Assembly: GCA_009733575.1 (NCBI GenBank)
Contig: ML769418.1
Coordinates: 1 to 64,000, forward strand
Direction: 5' to 3'
Length of the DNA: 64,000 nt
From: Gymnopus androsaceus JB14
Lineage: Eukaryota > Basidiomycota > Agaricomycetes > Agaricales > Omphalotaceae
Both the position numbers and the translations under genes were made by a program. This document shows positions 1 to 11,094 of the stretch, piece by piece. The notes below the pieces were generated by a model. It did no database searches, was not told where the DNA came from, and saw only the letters and a list, made by a program, of their open reading frames with translations. The number at the start of each line of letters is the position of its first letter. Positions within the stretch are counted from its first letter, which is position 1.

Positions 1-51
1 AGTGAAAATGCTTGAACTCATCATAGACAACGAACATGATGAGAACCCTTA

Positions 52-641
52 CTATAGGGTATAGGTTACTCGGCCACCCCCTACCACTCGGCCATTCGTA
101 GAATATAGGTTGTAATATCTGCGTGGGTGCTCTTTAATGAATCGCAAGTTGTTGCGTACCTTCAGGGCGTGCTCTGGAAACAGTTGGGCGCTTGGAGAGT
201 TGCCGTGAGTGACGGCATCGATTGATCTGTGGGAGGAAGTCGGGTAATTCGGCGATTTCCTTATTTGGGTGGCTGTGCTGCCGACCCGGAACTTAAATGG
301 TCGTGAACGCCGCATGAACAGCAGTGCTCATCGACTGAGGCATATTCTACCAATGTTTCCAGATAAGAGCTTTCATATGCACCATGAAAATTGTCTTCAT
401 TGACCCTCAATCCCTCTACCTGAACCGAGTGGCCGAGTAACCTCTGTTTTGCAAATTTGGACATCCTGCCGGAAATTACATCTAGTTCAATGAAAAATGG
501 ACATGCTGCCTTCACTAAGGGCTCAAAATGTTTGCAAGACCCATCGCCATCATATGAGATACCAGGTTTGGTAGGAGCTCCTCGTTGTATTGAGAGATAA
601 TTAAAATGGCCTTAAGTGGCCGAGTAACCTATACCCTATAG
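52..641. mobile_element. MITE with 26-bp perfect terminal inverted repeats
   Basis: Positions 52-77 and 616-641 are perfect inverted copies of each other (26 bp, outer end CTATAGGGTATAGG), flanked on both sides by TA (50-51 and 642-643). The paralogous locus near 3538-3590 has the same flanks joined at a single TA, so it is an empty site for this insertion. A partial copy of the subterminal motif recurs inside the element near 427-443. There is no recognisable transposase; the two overlapping minus-strand open frames inside (52-315, 261-515) match nothing I know. TA duplication with long inverted repeats fits a Tc1/mariner-like non-autonomous element, but the family is inferred. Confidence 0.88.
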
Positions 642-1195
642 TAGTTCTCCCGTGTTATAAAAAAGAATTTAGAATTCATTGTTGGTGGGAAGGTCCCATG
701 CACCCCTTCGCTTAAAGAATGGAACGGAAATCAGGGATCTGGAAAGGGCCTATGCTGCTCGGCGGAGTTTTCGTTTGAATCAGAAATTTACGTATCACGA
801 CACTCTCGTAAACATTGGTAGAATACTGCCGAAAACTCTGAATACTGGATCCTTTGTCGCAGATTCGCAAATATTCAGAATTGGCACCGCCAGATCTTCA
901 ACGATAGCATGATGACAAGCTTCACCGTTGTAGTCTTCATCTTGGTTATGTGAGTGTACTGCTTGTGTTTCTTCTCGGGCCTTCGGCTCTAACCATGCCA
1001 TTCCTCATTTCAGTTCGCAGAACGACATGTCTTGGTAAAAGGTAACGACGTTCGTCTCATTGACTTTGATATTTACGAGTATCACGATCGCGATTGTGAG
1101 CTACTTTTGAGTTTCGATTAGGAGTTGGAAAGCCAATGCCTGACGCCACCGAATTTGAATGTCCTGCCTTACGAGAGATATGTCGGAGTCGGTTT
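642..1195. repeat. Duplicated segment X, copy 1 (ICMT locus flank)
   Basis: This stretch aligns with 3583-4336 (shared landmarks: the poly-A run before GAATTTA, the GGTGGGAAGGTCCCATGCAC block, and the ACTCTGAATACTGGATCCTT block). Together with 1-49, which matches 3538-3582, it shows that the whole ICMT neighbourhood was duplicated in direct orientation. Copy 1 lacks about 200 bp found at 3690-3890 in copy 2. No intact gene is visible; open frames on both strands are short and disagree between copies. Confidence 0.75.
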
Positions 1196-2160
1196 GAGGT
1201 TACCTTTTTTAGACTGTCGTACTAGTATGATGCGTAGACGTTTTGCCTCACGGTCCTTGTACATGTTTATAAATCGATCTAGTCGTTTACTTACGATCTT
1301 ACTGTAAAATATACCTAATTTAAGATTATCCTCGAAGTCCGACCTAACAGACGAATGCAAGCAAACACGGAAATAAATGCAATTGGAATTACTTCTGTAT
1401 CTATCGAATAATACACAGAGAGGAACGATACAGTACGTACTTACTGTTGATATACAAAGCGAGAAAGAAAGAATGTGTTGAATATGTAGAGTGCGTTTGT
1501 ATGATAATTGAAGCTCCTTGCGCTCATTCATCCTAAATCGGAGCATTTGTGGTCACCATTCGGTGCTCTGCATGCACAATAGCATTGTGGTAGCTCGTTC
1601 GATCTGCGACATAGTAACTTAAAAGGGCTTACTGGTAGAGAATGCACGATGGGGAATTAGGAAGGAAACACAGTACCAGTACTAGTGGCATTCATTGCTG
1701 GATGGAAGACAAATGGATCAGAAAATACCCGGCACAAGCTTATATGGTACATTCTTTGCCCATACATCCCACTGCGGTCCAAACTCCTTCTCCATCATCT
1801 TATCCTCGGTGCCCAATCGACTGAGTAAAACTAAAACAGAGCTGACATTCATGGCAGCAACAAACATAGCGAATATTTTCACAGATACCAGATCCCACCA
1901 ACCGCACTCGTAAATCCACGAGCCTGGACCAAATATGCAGGGGAGTATACCAGTGAAGACACAGACAGCACCTGTATAGCCTGGGTGACGGACGATGGAG
2001 TATGGACCTGTTGTGATGAGCTTATGTTGATCACGGATGGACACCTCAAAGGTGAAGAGAGGGCAAGAGCGCGGTATGAGGACCAGCGTACATAGGCTCC
2101 AGATAACAGTGATAAAGAAGCCAACAAGGAAGATGTGGGTGGTAGCAGAGCATTTATTAG
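1195..2160. repeat. Tandem duplication unit Y, copy 1 (~980 bp)
   Basis: Repeats almost exactly at 2176-3140, an offset of about 981 bp, head to tail. The unit holds a non-coding part (1195-1700) and the C-terminal half of an isoprenylcysteine methyltransferase gene on the minus strand. Differences between the two units are mostly one-base insertions or deletions (near 1231, 1435, 1465, 1641, 1977, 2070, 2103), with few substitutions. Confidence 0.85.
1718..2155 (-). pseudogene. ICMT fragment, truncated and frameshifted (copy A)
   Basis: The minus strand encodes the C-terminal catalytic part of an isoprenylcysteine carboxyl methyltransferase (Ste14/ICMT family): TGPYSIVRHPGY, then a hydrophobic helix, then EDKMMEKEFGPQWDVWAKNV and a terminal VPGIF. 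Upstream of the SIRDQHK segment the frame breaks at two one-base differences from copy B (near 2070 and 2103), and the N-terminal exon is absent. Read as a partial duplicate of copy B. It lacks a start and the first membrane segments, so it is unlikely to be functional even if the indels are sequencing errors. Confidence 0.75.
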
Positions 2161-2175
2161 AGAAATGTTGACGTT

Positions 2176-3140
2176 TTGAGTTACCTTTTTTAGACTGTCG
2201 TACTAGTATGAGCGTAGACGTTTTGCCTCACGGTCCTTGTACATGTTTATAAATCGATCTAGTCGTTTACTTACGATCTTACTGTAAAATATACCTAATT
2301 TAAGATTATCCTCGAAGTCCGACCTAACAGACGAATGCAAGCAAACACGGAAATAAATGCAATTGGAATTACTTCTGTATCTATCGAATAATACACAAGA
2401 GGAAACGATACAGTACGTACTTACTGTTGATATACAAAGCGAGAAAGAAAGAATGTTTTTGAATATGTAGAGTGCGTTTGTATGATAATTGAAGCTCCTT
2501 GCGCTCATTCATCCTAAATCGGGAGCATTTGTGGTCACCATTCGGTGCTCTGCATGCACAATAGCATTGTGGTAGCTCGTTCGATCTGCGACATAGTAAC
2601 TTAAAAGGGCTTACTGGTAGAGATGCACGATGGGGAATTAGGAAGGAAACACAGTACCAGTACTAGTGGCATTCATTGCTGGATGGAAGACAAATGGATC
2701 AGAAAATACCCGGCACAAGCTTATATGGTACATTCTTTGCCCATACATCCCACTGCGGTCCAAACTCCTTCTCCATCATCTTATCCTCGGTGCCCAATCG
2801 ACTGAGTAAAACTAAAACAGAGCTGACATTCATGGCAGCAACAAACATAGCGAATATTTTCACAGATACCAGATCCCACCAACCGCACTCGTAAATCCAC
2901 GAGCCTGGACCAAATATGCAGGGGAGTATACCAGTGAAGACACAGACAGCACCTGTACTATAGCCTGGGTGACGGACGATGGAATATGGACCTGTTGTGA
3001 TGAGCTTATGTTGATCACGGATGGACACCTCAAAGGTGAAGAGAGGGCCAAGAGCGCGGTATGGGGACCAGCGTACATAGGCTCCAGATACAGTGATAAA
3101 GAAGCCAACAAGGAAGATGTGGGTGGTAGCAGGAGCATGA
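2176..3140. repeat. Tandem duplication unit Y, copy 2
   Basis: Second copy of the ~980-bp unit, directly abutting copy 1 and continuing past it to about 3560 with the 5' part of the ICMT gene. A third, shorter copy of its non-coding part lies at 4337-4640. Confidence 0.85.
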
Positions 3141-3476
3141 AATTCATGACTGGAGGTCCGCACGAGAGCAGTCATGGTTATTTCCGCAAACACACCGTGA
3201 CTGGTAGCATAGTGAGTGGATACGATGACCATTATTTCACAAAAAATAAGTGTCAGTAAGCAGGGTCTGTGGTGCTTTCAGTTAAGTATGTTTGAGGAGG
3301 TTAGTGATGAGCTGACCTTTAGCGCAGCCGCCAATGAAACAGCACGCCCTAGACACGAGGTCACCAGGCGGGTATCTGGAGATTTCTTTACGAGAAGCAG
3401 GAGGATTAGGTGGAGTTGTGGCAATATAATAGCAGACGGAAAGTACAAGGAGCAATGGTAGCTTGTCCAATGCCAT
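2699..3476 (-). CDS. Isoprenylcysteine carboxyl methyltransferase-like protein (copy B)
   Basis: Family members methylate the C-terminal prenylcysteine of CaaX proteins in the ER membrane using S-adenosylmethionine. The first exon starts at 3476 (MALDKLPLLLVL, a hydrophobic N-terminus, followed by a PPNPPAS stretch typical of fungal members). The second exon runs from about 3200 to 2699 and carries HIFLVGFFITVSGAYVRW, TGPYSIVRHPGYS, a long hydrophobic helix, and EDKMMEKEFGPQW with terminal VPGIF. The RHPGY and ExEFG blocks are the cofactor and substrate motifs of the family. I could not find a splice between the two exons that keeps frame (the best acceptor near 3198 is one base off), so either a small intermediate exon is missed or an indel is present. 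Only this copy has a start. Confidence 0.7.
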
Positions 3477-3582
3477 GGTTTCGGAAAATATCCAACGCGA
3501 CAGCTAAGATGTGGGTTACACTTATAGTGAAATAGCTGAGTGGGAATGCTTGAACCCACTTCATAACGTGATGTTCTTCCTT

Positions 3583-4336
3583 AGTTCTCCCATGTTATAA
3601 AAGAATTTAAATTTTTATTGTTGGTGGGAAGGTCCCATGCACCACTTCACTTAAAGAATGGAACGGAAATCAGGGATCTGGAAAGGACCAAGGATAGGAC
3701 GCGGCATGGGTAACACTCCGAAAGTGACAAAATTCTGCGAGCAGAAAAGTTGCTGATAGTCACGTGATTCTTTATGTTATCAGTACTTTCAGCTCAACTG
3801 AAATGGTACTGAAAGCCTTGATTAGCATATTAGCTATCTGGTCTTTCAGTACACATCTCTGCGAGCAGAATTTGTAACCTTCGCGTGTAAGCTGCTCGGC
3901 GAATTTCGTTGAATCAGAAATTTGCACGTACCACGTACTACTTGCAGTCTCGACTGTCTCGTAAATATTGGTACAAAAACTCTGAATACTGGATCCTTTG
4001 TCGCAGATTTACAAATATTCAGAAATTGGCCTCGCCAAATCTTCAACGTAGCATGATGGCGAGCTTCACCGTTGTAGTCTCATCATGTAATGCGAGTGTA
4101 CTGCTTGTGTTTCTTCTCCCTTCGGCTCTAACCATGCCATTCCTCACCTTCAGCTCGCAGAACGAAATGTCTTGGTGAATGGTAACGAAGTTCGTCTGAT
4201 TGTATACGAGTATCATGATTGCGATCGTAAGACTTTCGATTAGGAGTTGGAATGTCAGTACCTGAAGCCACCGAATTTGGATGTCCTGCGTTATGGGAGA
4301 TGTGTCGGTTGGATATGGGGCTTGGGAGTCAGTTGA
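3583..4336. repeat. Duplicated segment X, copy 2
   Basis: Counterpart of 642-1195. The join CCTTAGTTCTCCC at 3578-3590 is the uninterrupted version of the MITE insertion site. Contains an extra segment (about 3690-3890) bounded inside by imperfect inverted copies of a CTGCGAGCAG-type motif (3727-3746 and 3857-3876). Minus-strand frame 4043-4414 has one hydrophobic stretch but is not recognisable. Confidence 0.75.
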
Positions 4337-4640
4337 GGTTACCTTTTTTAGACTGGCATTCGTACTAGTATGATATGTAGGTCGCGGTCCTTGTAGATGT
4401 TTAATATAGATCAATCTTGTCGTTTGCTACGATCAAATATACCTATTTTTGATTATCCTCGAAGTCCGACCTAACAGACGAATGCAAGCAAACATGGAAA
4501 TAAATGCAATTGGAATTACTTGTGTATCTATTGAATAATACACAGGGAGGAACGATACAGTACTTACTTACTGTTGATATACAGAACGAGAAAGAAAGAA
4601 TGTGTTGAGTATGTAGAGTGCATTTGTGTGATAATTGAAG
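4337..4640. repeat. Truncated third copy of the non-coding part of unit Y
   Basis: Matches 1195-1510 and 2176-2495 at about 90 percent by eye (shared CCGACCTAACAGACGAATGC block and the CGAGAAAGAAAGAATG block), then stops just before the thaumatin-like gene. No coding content. Confidence 0.7.
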
Positions 4641-4679
4641 CTCCTTGCGTTCTTTCACCCTGACTCGTCAACTCGGCGC

Positions 4680-5934
4680 TCAAGGGCAGAAAGTCAAAGT
4701 ATAGTCGGGGCTTGTGCTGGCATCACACGTCCACAAAGCCGTGCCACTGGATTCGTCGTAAGCGTATACATACGAGTCGGGGCATCCGCTCTCTGCAAAA
4801 AGGGAACGAGTCAGATACTTGCTAAGGTTCAAAGGCGCATAGTGACGTACTGAAGTAAGAGTAGTCGTCGACTCCGGAAGGAGGACAGGTAGCAGCCGTA
4901 TCGAACGAGCCAGTGCAGCAGTTGGGTGAGTCGGCTGTAGAAAACAGCTCGTTAGTCGATAGAACGCAATGGCATAAGCAGTAAAAGAACGTACATTGGT
5001 TGTCGTTAAGGTTAGCATTGCAAGCACTGTTGCAGCCGACAACGGTGCCCGACGAATCATGGACTTGAAGACCAGAAGGACCTTTTAAAAATGAACAGCA
5101 CGGTTAGCTAACCGGAGTAGAATGCGGGTGATAGATATAACTCACAGTTGGTGTTCAAGTTGGTCGGGCAAGATGCGGTGCTGCAGGAGGTATCGCTGAC
5201 GGTTACCTCGATGGGAACGTTGAAGCCATCAACGACCTTTGGAAAGGATGGGGAGTCAATATCAGGATGAATATTTCGATTCAGATCATAAACTAACCGA
5301 AACGTCGTCTTTGGGAAGCGAAAGCGAAATCAGTATCGGGATGGATGATAAAGTTATAGATACACACAGTAGTCGAGGTCTTGGGCACCGGAAAGAGTCC
5401 ACTCAGCAACAGTCGCTGGTGGTACGCCCTATGAGGATAAATCAGTCGCAGATCTTCATCTCCAAGCGAAAAAAAAATAATTACAGTGCCAGTGGAGGCA
5501 TCACAAACAAGGCCACCATTGCATCCGCCGGTAGCACAGGAAGTAGGTCCTTGGACGGTAGAAAAGTCACATTCTGTACGAGGCCAGATTCTTCCCGAGT
5601 TCCAGTTATCTGGGACAGTGAAGGTAACAGTAGCTCCAGCGGCTTGTTCCCATCTAATTAGTTTAGATGGAAATTTGTTCCCCGTGAGTACTGGCAGTGG
5701 CCTCGACGACGGAAACTACTCACCCATTGGGTTGATCAGGAACTGCAGTTCCGACTTGGAGGTTGGTGAACAGCTGAAAAAAAAATCATTAGCGGGCAGT
5801 GTCGTATCCGGGAAGAAATGGGAGCGTACTCCAGGCCAAATAGTGTAGTCGCAGTTGTTCTTGACCGTAAAGGTACGTTGAGCGCTGACACCAGAAATGA
5901 CAGCAAGAGAAGCGACAGAGAGGATTCCAATCAT
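4680..5934 (-). CDS. Thaumatin-like protein, secreted, 256 aa, nine exons
   Basis: Small secreted disulfide-rich protein of the thaumatin/PR-5 fold; fungal members bind or cleave beta-1,3-glucans of the cell wall. Starts at 5934 with a signal peptide (MIGILSVASLAVISGVSA), then QRTFTVKNNCDYTIWPG. Nine exons give one frame of 257 codons: 5934-5830, 5773-5724, 5653-5485, 5428-5368, 5308-5298, 5236-5146, 5081-4995, 4934-4851, 4792-4680, all GT-AG. Diagnostic blocks: VGTAVPDQPNGWEQAAG, NWNSGRIWPRTEC, YYDVSVVDGFNVP, PNCCTGSFDTAATCPPSG, FKSGCPDSYVYAYDE, and the terminal LTFCP. The YYDVS block depends on an 11-nt micro-exon. Intact, usual length for the family. Conserved Asp/Glu positions for glucan binding are plausible but not checked. 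Confidence 0.93.
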
Positions 5935-7043
5935 GGCTGATTAGTAGAGAGAAGTGAAAGACAAGTTCGTTGAATGCGAAGGCGCGAAACGAAAGGAGGT
6001 TGTGATCGAAGGAGCGAACGCGGACGAGCTGTATGTGTGTGTAGAGTTCATTGAACGCAAGTCCCTTATTTATACTCTCTCAGCGCACCGATATTTTGTA
6101 AATGGTTTTCAAATGGACAATTCCAGGAATGGTAATCTGAGCTCTCCGAGTGCTCGTGGAGCAAATGTGAGAGCAGGATGCAACTGAGGAATCATATGGT
6201 TAATTCAATAACTGAACGAGCTTGGCAACAGGTGAATACTTGAAACACACCTCAGTAGTAGCGTTTGTGCAACGGCTGCCGATTTGAGGTCCATATGGGC
6301 AAGATATTCACGACCAGGGATTCAGATTGTAACCACATGCAAGAAGCCAGAAATTATGCAGCAATTCATCGGAGCTCACTATTTCTGCCTGAACACACTA
6401 GGATTTGATTAAGCTTGTATAAGATAGAGAATTAGGAGGAGGACACCGACAGAGTCATTCGTCTCCAGCCACTCCCTGTAAGAGGATAACCATATCGACC
6501 CAGGCCAGCACGCGTCGTCACGCGAAAGGACACGCACTAGAGGCGGGATCGGTGTTGGCATGACAAAAAGGGATGCGCAGCGCGGGGGAAGATTCTGGTA
6601 GCTGGACCGGTAAAGACATCTCCGCGAAAGATATAAGCGTAACCAGGCGGAGGAAGGAAAAGCATCCGAGACCATCAGACAGTTTCAGAGCGGACACTCC
6701 GAGGGTCTTCCAGTCTGCGCCAGGGAAGCTGGGGGCTACAGTACCAGGGGACGGGTCGCAAAATCAACCTAACGGACGACAATTGTGTGACTCTAAGCTT
6801 CAGGTCTTTGAACATTACAGGGGGAGGTTCCTGGTTGCTTGCTAGGTATAGCGCGGAGACAAAGATACCAAATAACCAGGACATCAGCACGATCGCGAAG
6901 AAATCATATCCGTTACGAGGAGGAATTGCGAACCAATTTTATAAGCAGGGTGAGATGAAGAAGAGGCACTGACCGTGAAGGTCGTCTTGGCGCTTCCAGT
7001 CAAGCCAGCTGATCACGGGCGCTAACACTTGTTCCTCCCAACA
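5935..7043. other. Intergenic region with no convincing gene
   Basis: Lies between the divergently oriented thaumatin-like (minus) and cyclophilin (plus) genes, so it must hold both promoters. The minus strand near 6850-6930 encodes a hydrophobic run (GYDFFAIVLMSWLFGIFVSA) that could be an exon of a small membrane protein, but I found no start or consistent splicing. TATTTATA-like sequence at 6067-6073 sits about 135 bp upstream of the thaumatin start. Confidence 0.4.
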
Positions 7044-8065
7044 ATGTCCTCTACAACTCGTCCAATCGTCTTCATGGATATCAACATCGGTGAAACACCT
7101 GCGGGCCGTCTGAAAATGGAGCTTTTCAGTGATATAGTCCCCAAGTAAGTATTTTACACTTTATTCATCAGTAAAAGAATCTGACGATAGTTGTTCAGAA
7201 CAGCAGAGAATTTCAGACAACTGTGTACAGGAGAATTCAGGTGCGATAAAATGGGCTTCAAGGGAATTTTTTACTCATACTGGACGTAGAGTCAACTCTC
7301 GGCCACAAGGCTATAAAAATGCCACTTTCCACAGGTGCGCAAGTGGTCATCATTCAAGTCGGTGCAGTTACTGAGCTACATACATGTTAGAGTGTATGTT
7401 AGGATTCATAATCTTCGTCTTTGACGCTGATCAAGATCTTTTCCTATAGTGTACCCAATTTCATGTGCCAAGGTAATTGAGGACGCTTCAAGGATTATCG
7501 ATGAAACTCAATGGTTGGTTTGCTGCAGGCGGAGATTTTCTAAAAGGTGACGGGACAGGATCGTTCTCCGATTTATGGAGACAAGTTTCCGGTGAGTTAT
7601 TACAAGAATCTTCCATACCAAGGTCTTTAACGACTTATTCAGGACGAAAATTTTCAAGAGAAACACACCGTTCCCGGACTACTATCAATGGTGTGTTCTC
7701 AGTACTCTCTCCTTCGATCCTCCTTCCATATCTCATATCTTTTTCAGGCGAACTCAGGACCAAACACGAATGGGTGTCAAGTACGGTTCATCATCAGCTT
7801 CTTGTCCAACCTCTGCTCATTTCACTTCCACATTGCAGTTCTTCATAACTACCGCCAAATGCGATTTCCTTGACGGAAAGCATGTTGTTTTTGGAAAAGT
7901 CATTGATGGAATGCTGACTCTACGAAAAATCGAAAACATTCCGACGGGCCAGAATAGTCGTCCAAAGCTGGTCGTGAAAATTACTGGTGAGTAATGCAGT
8001 TGGTTTCTGCTGCATGTCGCAGCTGATATACTTGTTCGGTTTGTGCAGAATGTGGCGAAATGTAA
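7044..8065 (+). CDS. Peptidyl-prolyl cis-trans isomerase, cyclophilin H type, with apparent lesions
   Basis: Cyclophilins isomerise Xaa-Pro bonds; the H type is a component of the U4/U6-U5 spliceosomal particle. Begins [17 protein letters not shown], then [93 protein letters not shown] and the H-type ending ITECGEM at 8065. Exons include 7044-7144, 7199-7240, 7290-7334, 7452-7474 and 7530 onward; seven introns of about 45-115 nt. Two oddities: the block normally read FHRVIPNFMCQ appears as [10 protein letters not shown], losing the catalytic Arg and one residue; and near 7578 an extra base breaks the frame before IYGDKFP. Assembly error is as likely as a true null allele. Confidence 0.85.
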
Positions 8066-8669
8066 ATCTCGATGTAGCTATAGGGACGGATGTATAATAG
8101 CTTCTAGGAAGGATATGAACGCCTTGATCCATTCTCGCTCCTATAGCTATTCGTCGCGCGAGGACTCTAGGATTGAGAAAAGAACAATGAACAATGCTTT
8201 CACACCAGTACATGTCGTGTTTTTCGAGGCTTCTATACTTCTTCCTTGAGTGCAGCCAGATTCCGGACATTGGAAAATGGCGTCGGCGAGGGAATACGCT
8301 TCCATTCTTGTTTTATCGACAGTACTGTGGCCATGAGATAGTAAGGATGCCAGCAGCGGTCCGCTAATGATCTTTTCCAACATGAATTATGATACTAGAT
8401 CCTGCTTTTCCTCAACGGATCGTCAATGTATATCGAGTCTGCCTAGAGGAGGCTGTGCTCTTCCTTCTTTCCGTCGTATAGCTTGTGCGAAAGCGCATAA
8501 GAATGCTACCGGTATTTTATCTACTCACCTGTCGGTGTCAGTCTTTCTCCAAGGGTCGTCAATCTGACGCTCTTTCCGTTTACCACGGGGAGCACATAAG
8601 GTCGTCTACATACAGTCTTAAAGGTCGTTCAACTGAACCTTGGCCTTGCTCCCCACTCCCAAGATCTCA
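8066..8669. other. Intergenic region, nothing recognised
   Basis: Holds the 3' end of the cyclophilin transcript and the promoter of the downstream permease gene. Short open frames on both strands overlap each other and have no family signature. Confidence 0.4.
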
Positions 8670-10720
8670 ATGCTCAAGACATCGGAAGAAATGAACCACG
8701 CTGCTTCTGGATCTGCGCTAGACGGCGATGAAACGACTCCGTTAGTAGTCCACGATTCTGCCACTGGTGAGTTTCTGAGCACGAATTAAACTCAATTGTC
8801 ATCGAAAGCTAAAGCTAGTCTGTCATAATCAGGAGAACATATGCTCTTTGGAAATGTCGATGAAAGGAAGAGGCTCGAGCAGCGTCTTCTCAAGAAACTC
8901 GATACTCGGATGAGCATTCTTGTCCTTATCTATATTTTGAACTGTGCGTTCTTATGTTCTCATGGTCAGTAGCATTTTTGTATTGACTTTCACGCCTTTT
9001 TAGATATTGACAGACAGAATATCGCGTGAGAGTTGGATCCTATATCTCTTGTGGTAGTTATATGACGCGTTCTTCCGTAGCGTGGCCAGACTGCGGGGAT
9101 TTGAGGAGGACCTCAAGTTGGAAGGTTCGCAATTTGCATCCTGCATGGGCTCGGTATACCTGGGCTATCTTTTCTTCCAAATCCCTTCGTGAGGTAGATT
9201 CCCCTGTTGGGCAAAATCTTTTCTAATCTCCATGGTTTGCAGAAATCTCTTCTTGGAATACATTGGGAAGCCTGCGACATACCTAGCTACCTGCATGATT
9301 CTGGTCTGTGGTTTCATACGTGGCGTGTATATAAAAACTGATGGGCTGTTAGTGGGGCTTTATATCTATGTTTACCAGGTGTTGCGAGAGGGTATGCGCC
9401 TTTTTTGAATACCATTTCAATACACACTGATCCGGGATCGCATTGTATCAGGTTTTACGAAGCCATTCTTGCTCGGTTCTGTTTAGGATTCGTAGAGGCT
9501 GCATTCTTCCTGGCGCCCTTGTAATTACACAGACGATTGCCTAAATTTGCTGTATCAGCTGACCATCGATTGTTTCATAGCTGCTCATCTCGAAATGGTA
9601 CAAGCGAGACGAGCTTGGGCAAAGGACCGGGTATTTAGCCTGTGGACTTTTGATAGCAAACGCTACTGGCTCGCTCATGGCCTCGGGCATTCTAACAGCC
9701 ATGGATAACGTCTATGGAATTTCAGCTTGGCGCTGGCTTTTCTTCACGGAAGGATTTCTGACTATCCTAGTTGGAATTTGGGCATTATACGTGCTACCAA
9801 ATTTCCCGCAAACATCATCTGGCTGGCTCTCTCCCGCCGAAAAAGCTCTTGCAGTTCTTCGAATTCGAGAGGAGTCTAAAACTGACTATGACGAAGAGAT
9901 TAAAGGACCTTTGAACGGGTTCTGGCTAGCGATCTCGGATTGGAAAGTCTGGTGGCTGGCAGCTACATTGGCAGTCATGTCTTTGGGGTCTTCTTTCATT
10001 TCTACTTCCCAACCCTCATGCAAACAATTGGATACAATCCGACCATCACTCTGTTGATTTGTGTCCCTCCATGGCTAACGGCAACTGTTGCAGTGATCAT
10101 TATATCGAGGTATTTAACCCATTGATGTTTGCTTGGGCGATGCTTGACTATATGCTCTAGGCATTCCGACAAGACTTCGGAGCGTTTTTGGCACATATCA
10201 TTCTCATTTGGTGTTGCTGTAATCGGATATCTTATGGCGATATCAACGATGAATCCTCTTCTGCGTTACATTTCGCTGTGCGTATTCCAGTTCCTCCCAC
10301 TGTTATATATAATGCTTAACCTGTGCTGAAAAGATTTCTGATGACCCAAACTCATGCCGCATTCGTCTGCTTCATGGCATGGGCTAGCGGCTCATTATCT
10401 GACACACCCAGCAAACGCGCAACAGCTTTGGCCTTGATTAATACTGGCGGAATTCTTGCGAATATTTTCGTACCGTGAAGTCATCAAAAGCTTTACATAC
10501 TTTATCAACAATTGACATGGTTTTCCTACCAGTTACGCGTGGCCATCTGCATGGGGACCCGACTACTCGAAATCCTTCGCTATATGTATTTTGGCTACCT
10601 TCTTGAGCGCCACTATGTGCTGGGTATTCCGTTTACATCTCAAAAGCTTGAACAATGCGAGACACAGATGACTTGCTGGTTGAGCGCCAGCAGCGGTCGG
10701 AATATCGCTACCAGTTGTGA
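8670..10720 (+). CDS. Major-facilitator permease, DAL5/anion:cation symporter type, four apparent frame breaks
   Basis: Twelve-helix permease of the allantoate/nicotinate type (ACS family) at the plasma membrane; substrate cannot be told. ATG 8670 (MLKTSEEMNHAASG). Family landmarks in order: LLKKLDTRMSILVLIYILN, YIDRQNIA, GSQFASCMGSVYLGYLFFQI, LEYIGKPATYL, FCLGFVEAAFF, SKWYKRDELGQRTGY, SAWRWLFFTEGFLTI, PTLMQTIGYNPTITLLICVP, and ALALINTGGI. Many short introns. The frame must shift by one base near 9378, 9512, 9988 and 10660 to keep these blocks in register; the last leads to the ending YRYQL and stop at 10718. Every block is otherwise well conserved, which argues for consensus errors or very recent inactivation. 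Start at 8691 is an alternative. Confidence 0.75.
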
Positions 10721-11094
10721 TTTCTTTGCTACTAGAGACTAGTCAGTTAGACTACGGGGCGAGGAAAGAAGTTTCCACAGTATGTTGGACCAATCTTGCA
10801 GCGCCTTAGATGTTCGTTTACTTACATAGTAGGTATTATAGAGTTGTGTATTAAAATAAGTATCTAACAATCCGATTTAATTCTACATTCGCTTAGTATC
10901 TCTGCTACTTGAGTGAAGGAAATCGAAAGGAGTCGGCATTTCCCGGCCGACGCGCCAACGTGACTGTTTGCCACGGGCATTGACAATGAGTCTTCATTTG
11001 ATTTCTTTTTCATCCCTCTCAATCGAAATTCATCTTCACCAAAAGTCGATTCTCTACATACCCTTCACCAAGTCTGTTTTGAAACGAAAGTAGT

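Noticed and set aside
52..515. Two minus-strand frames inside the MITE as a possible transposase
   Set aside because: Too short, no catalytic motif, and the frames run into the inverted repeats.
1169..1546. 125-codon minus-strand open frame, with relatives at 2203-2508 and 4443-4658
   Set aside because: It is repeated only because the DNA is duplicated; the frames are cut differently in each copy by indels, there are no introns or motifs, and no family matches.
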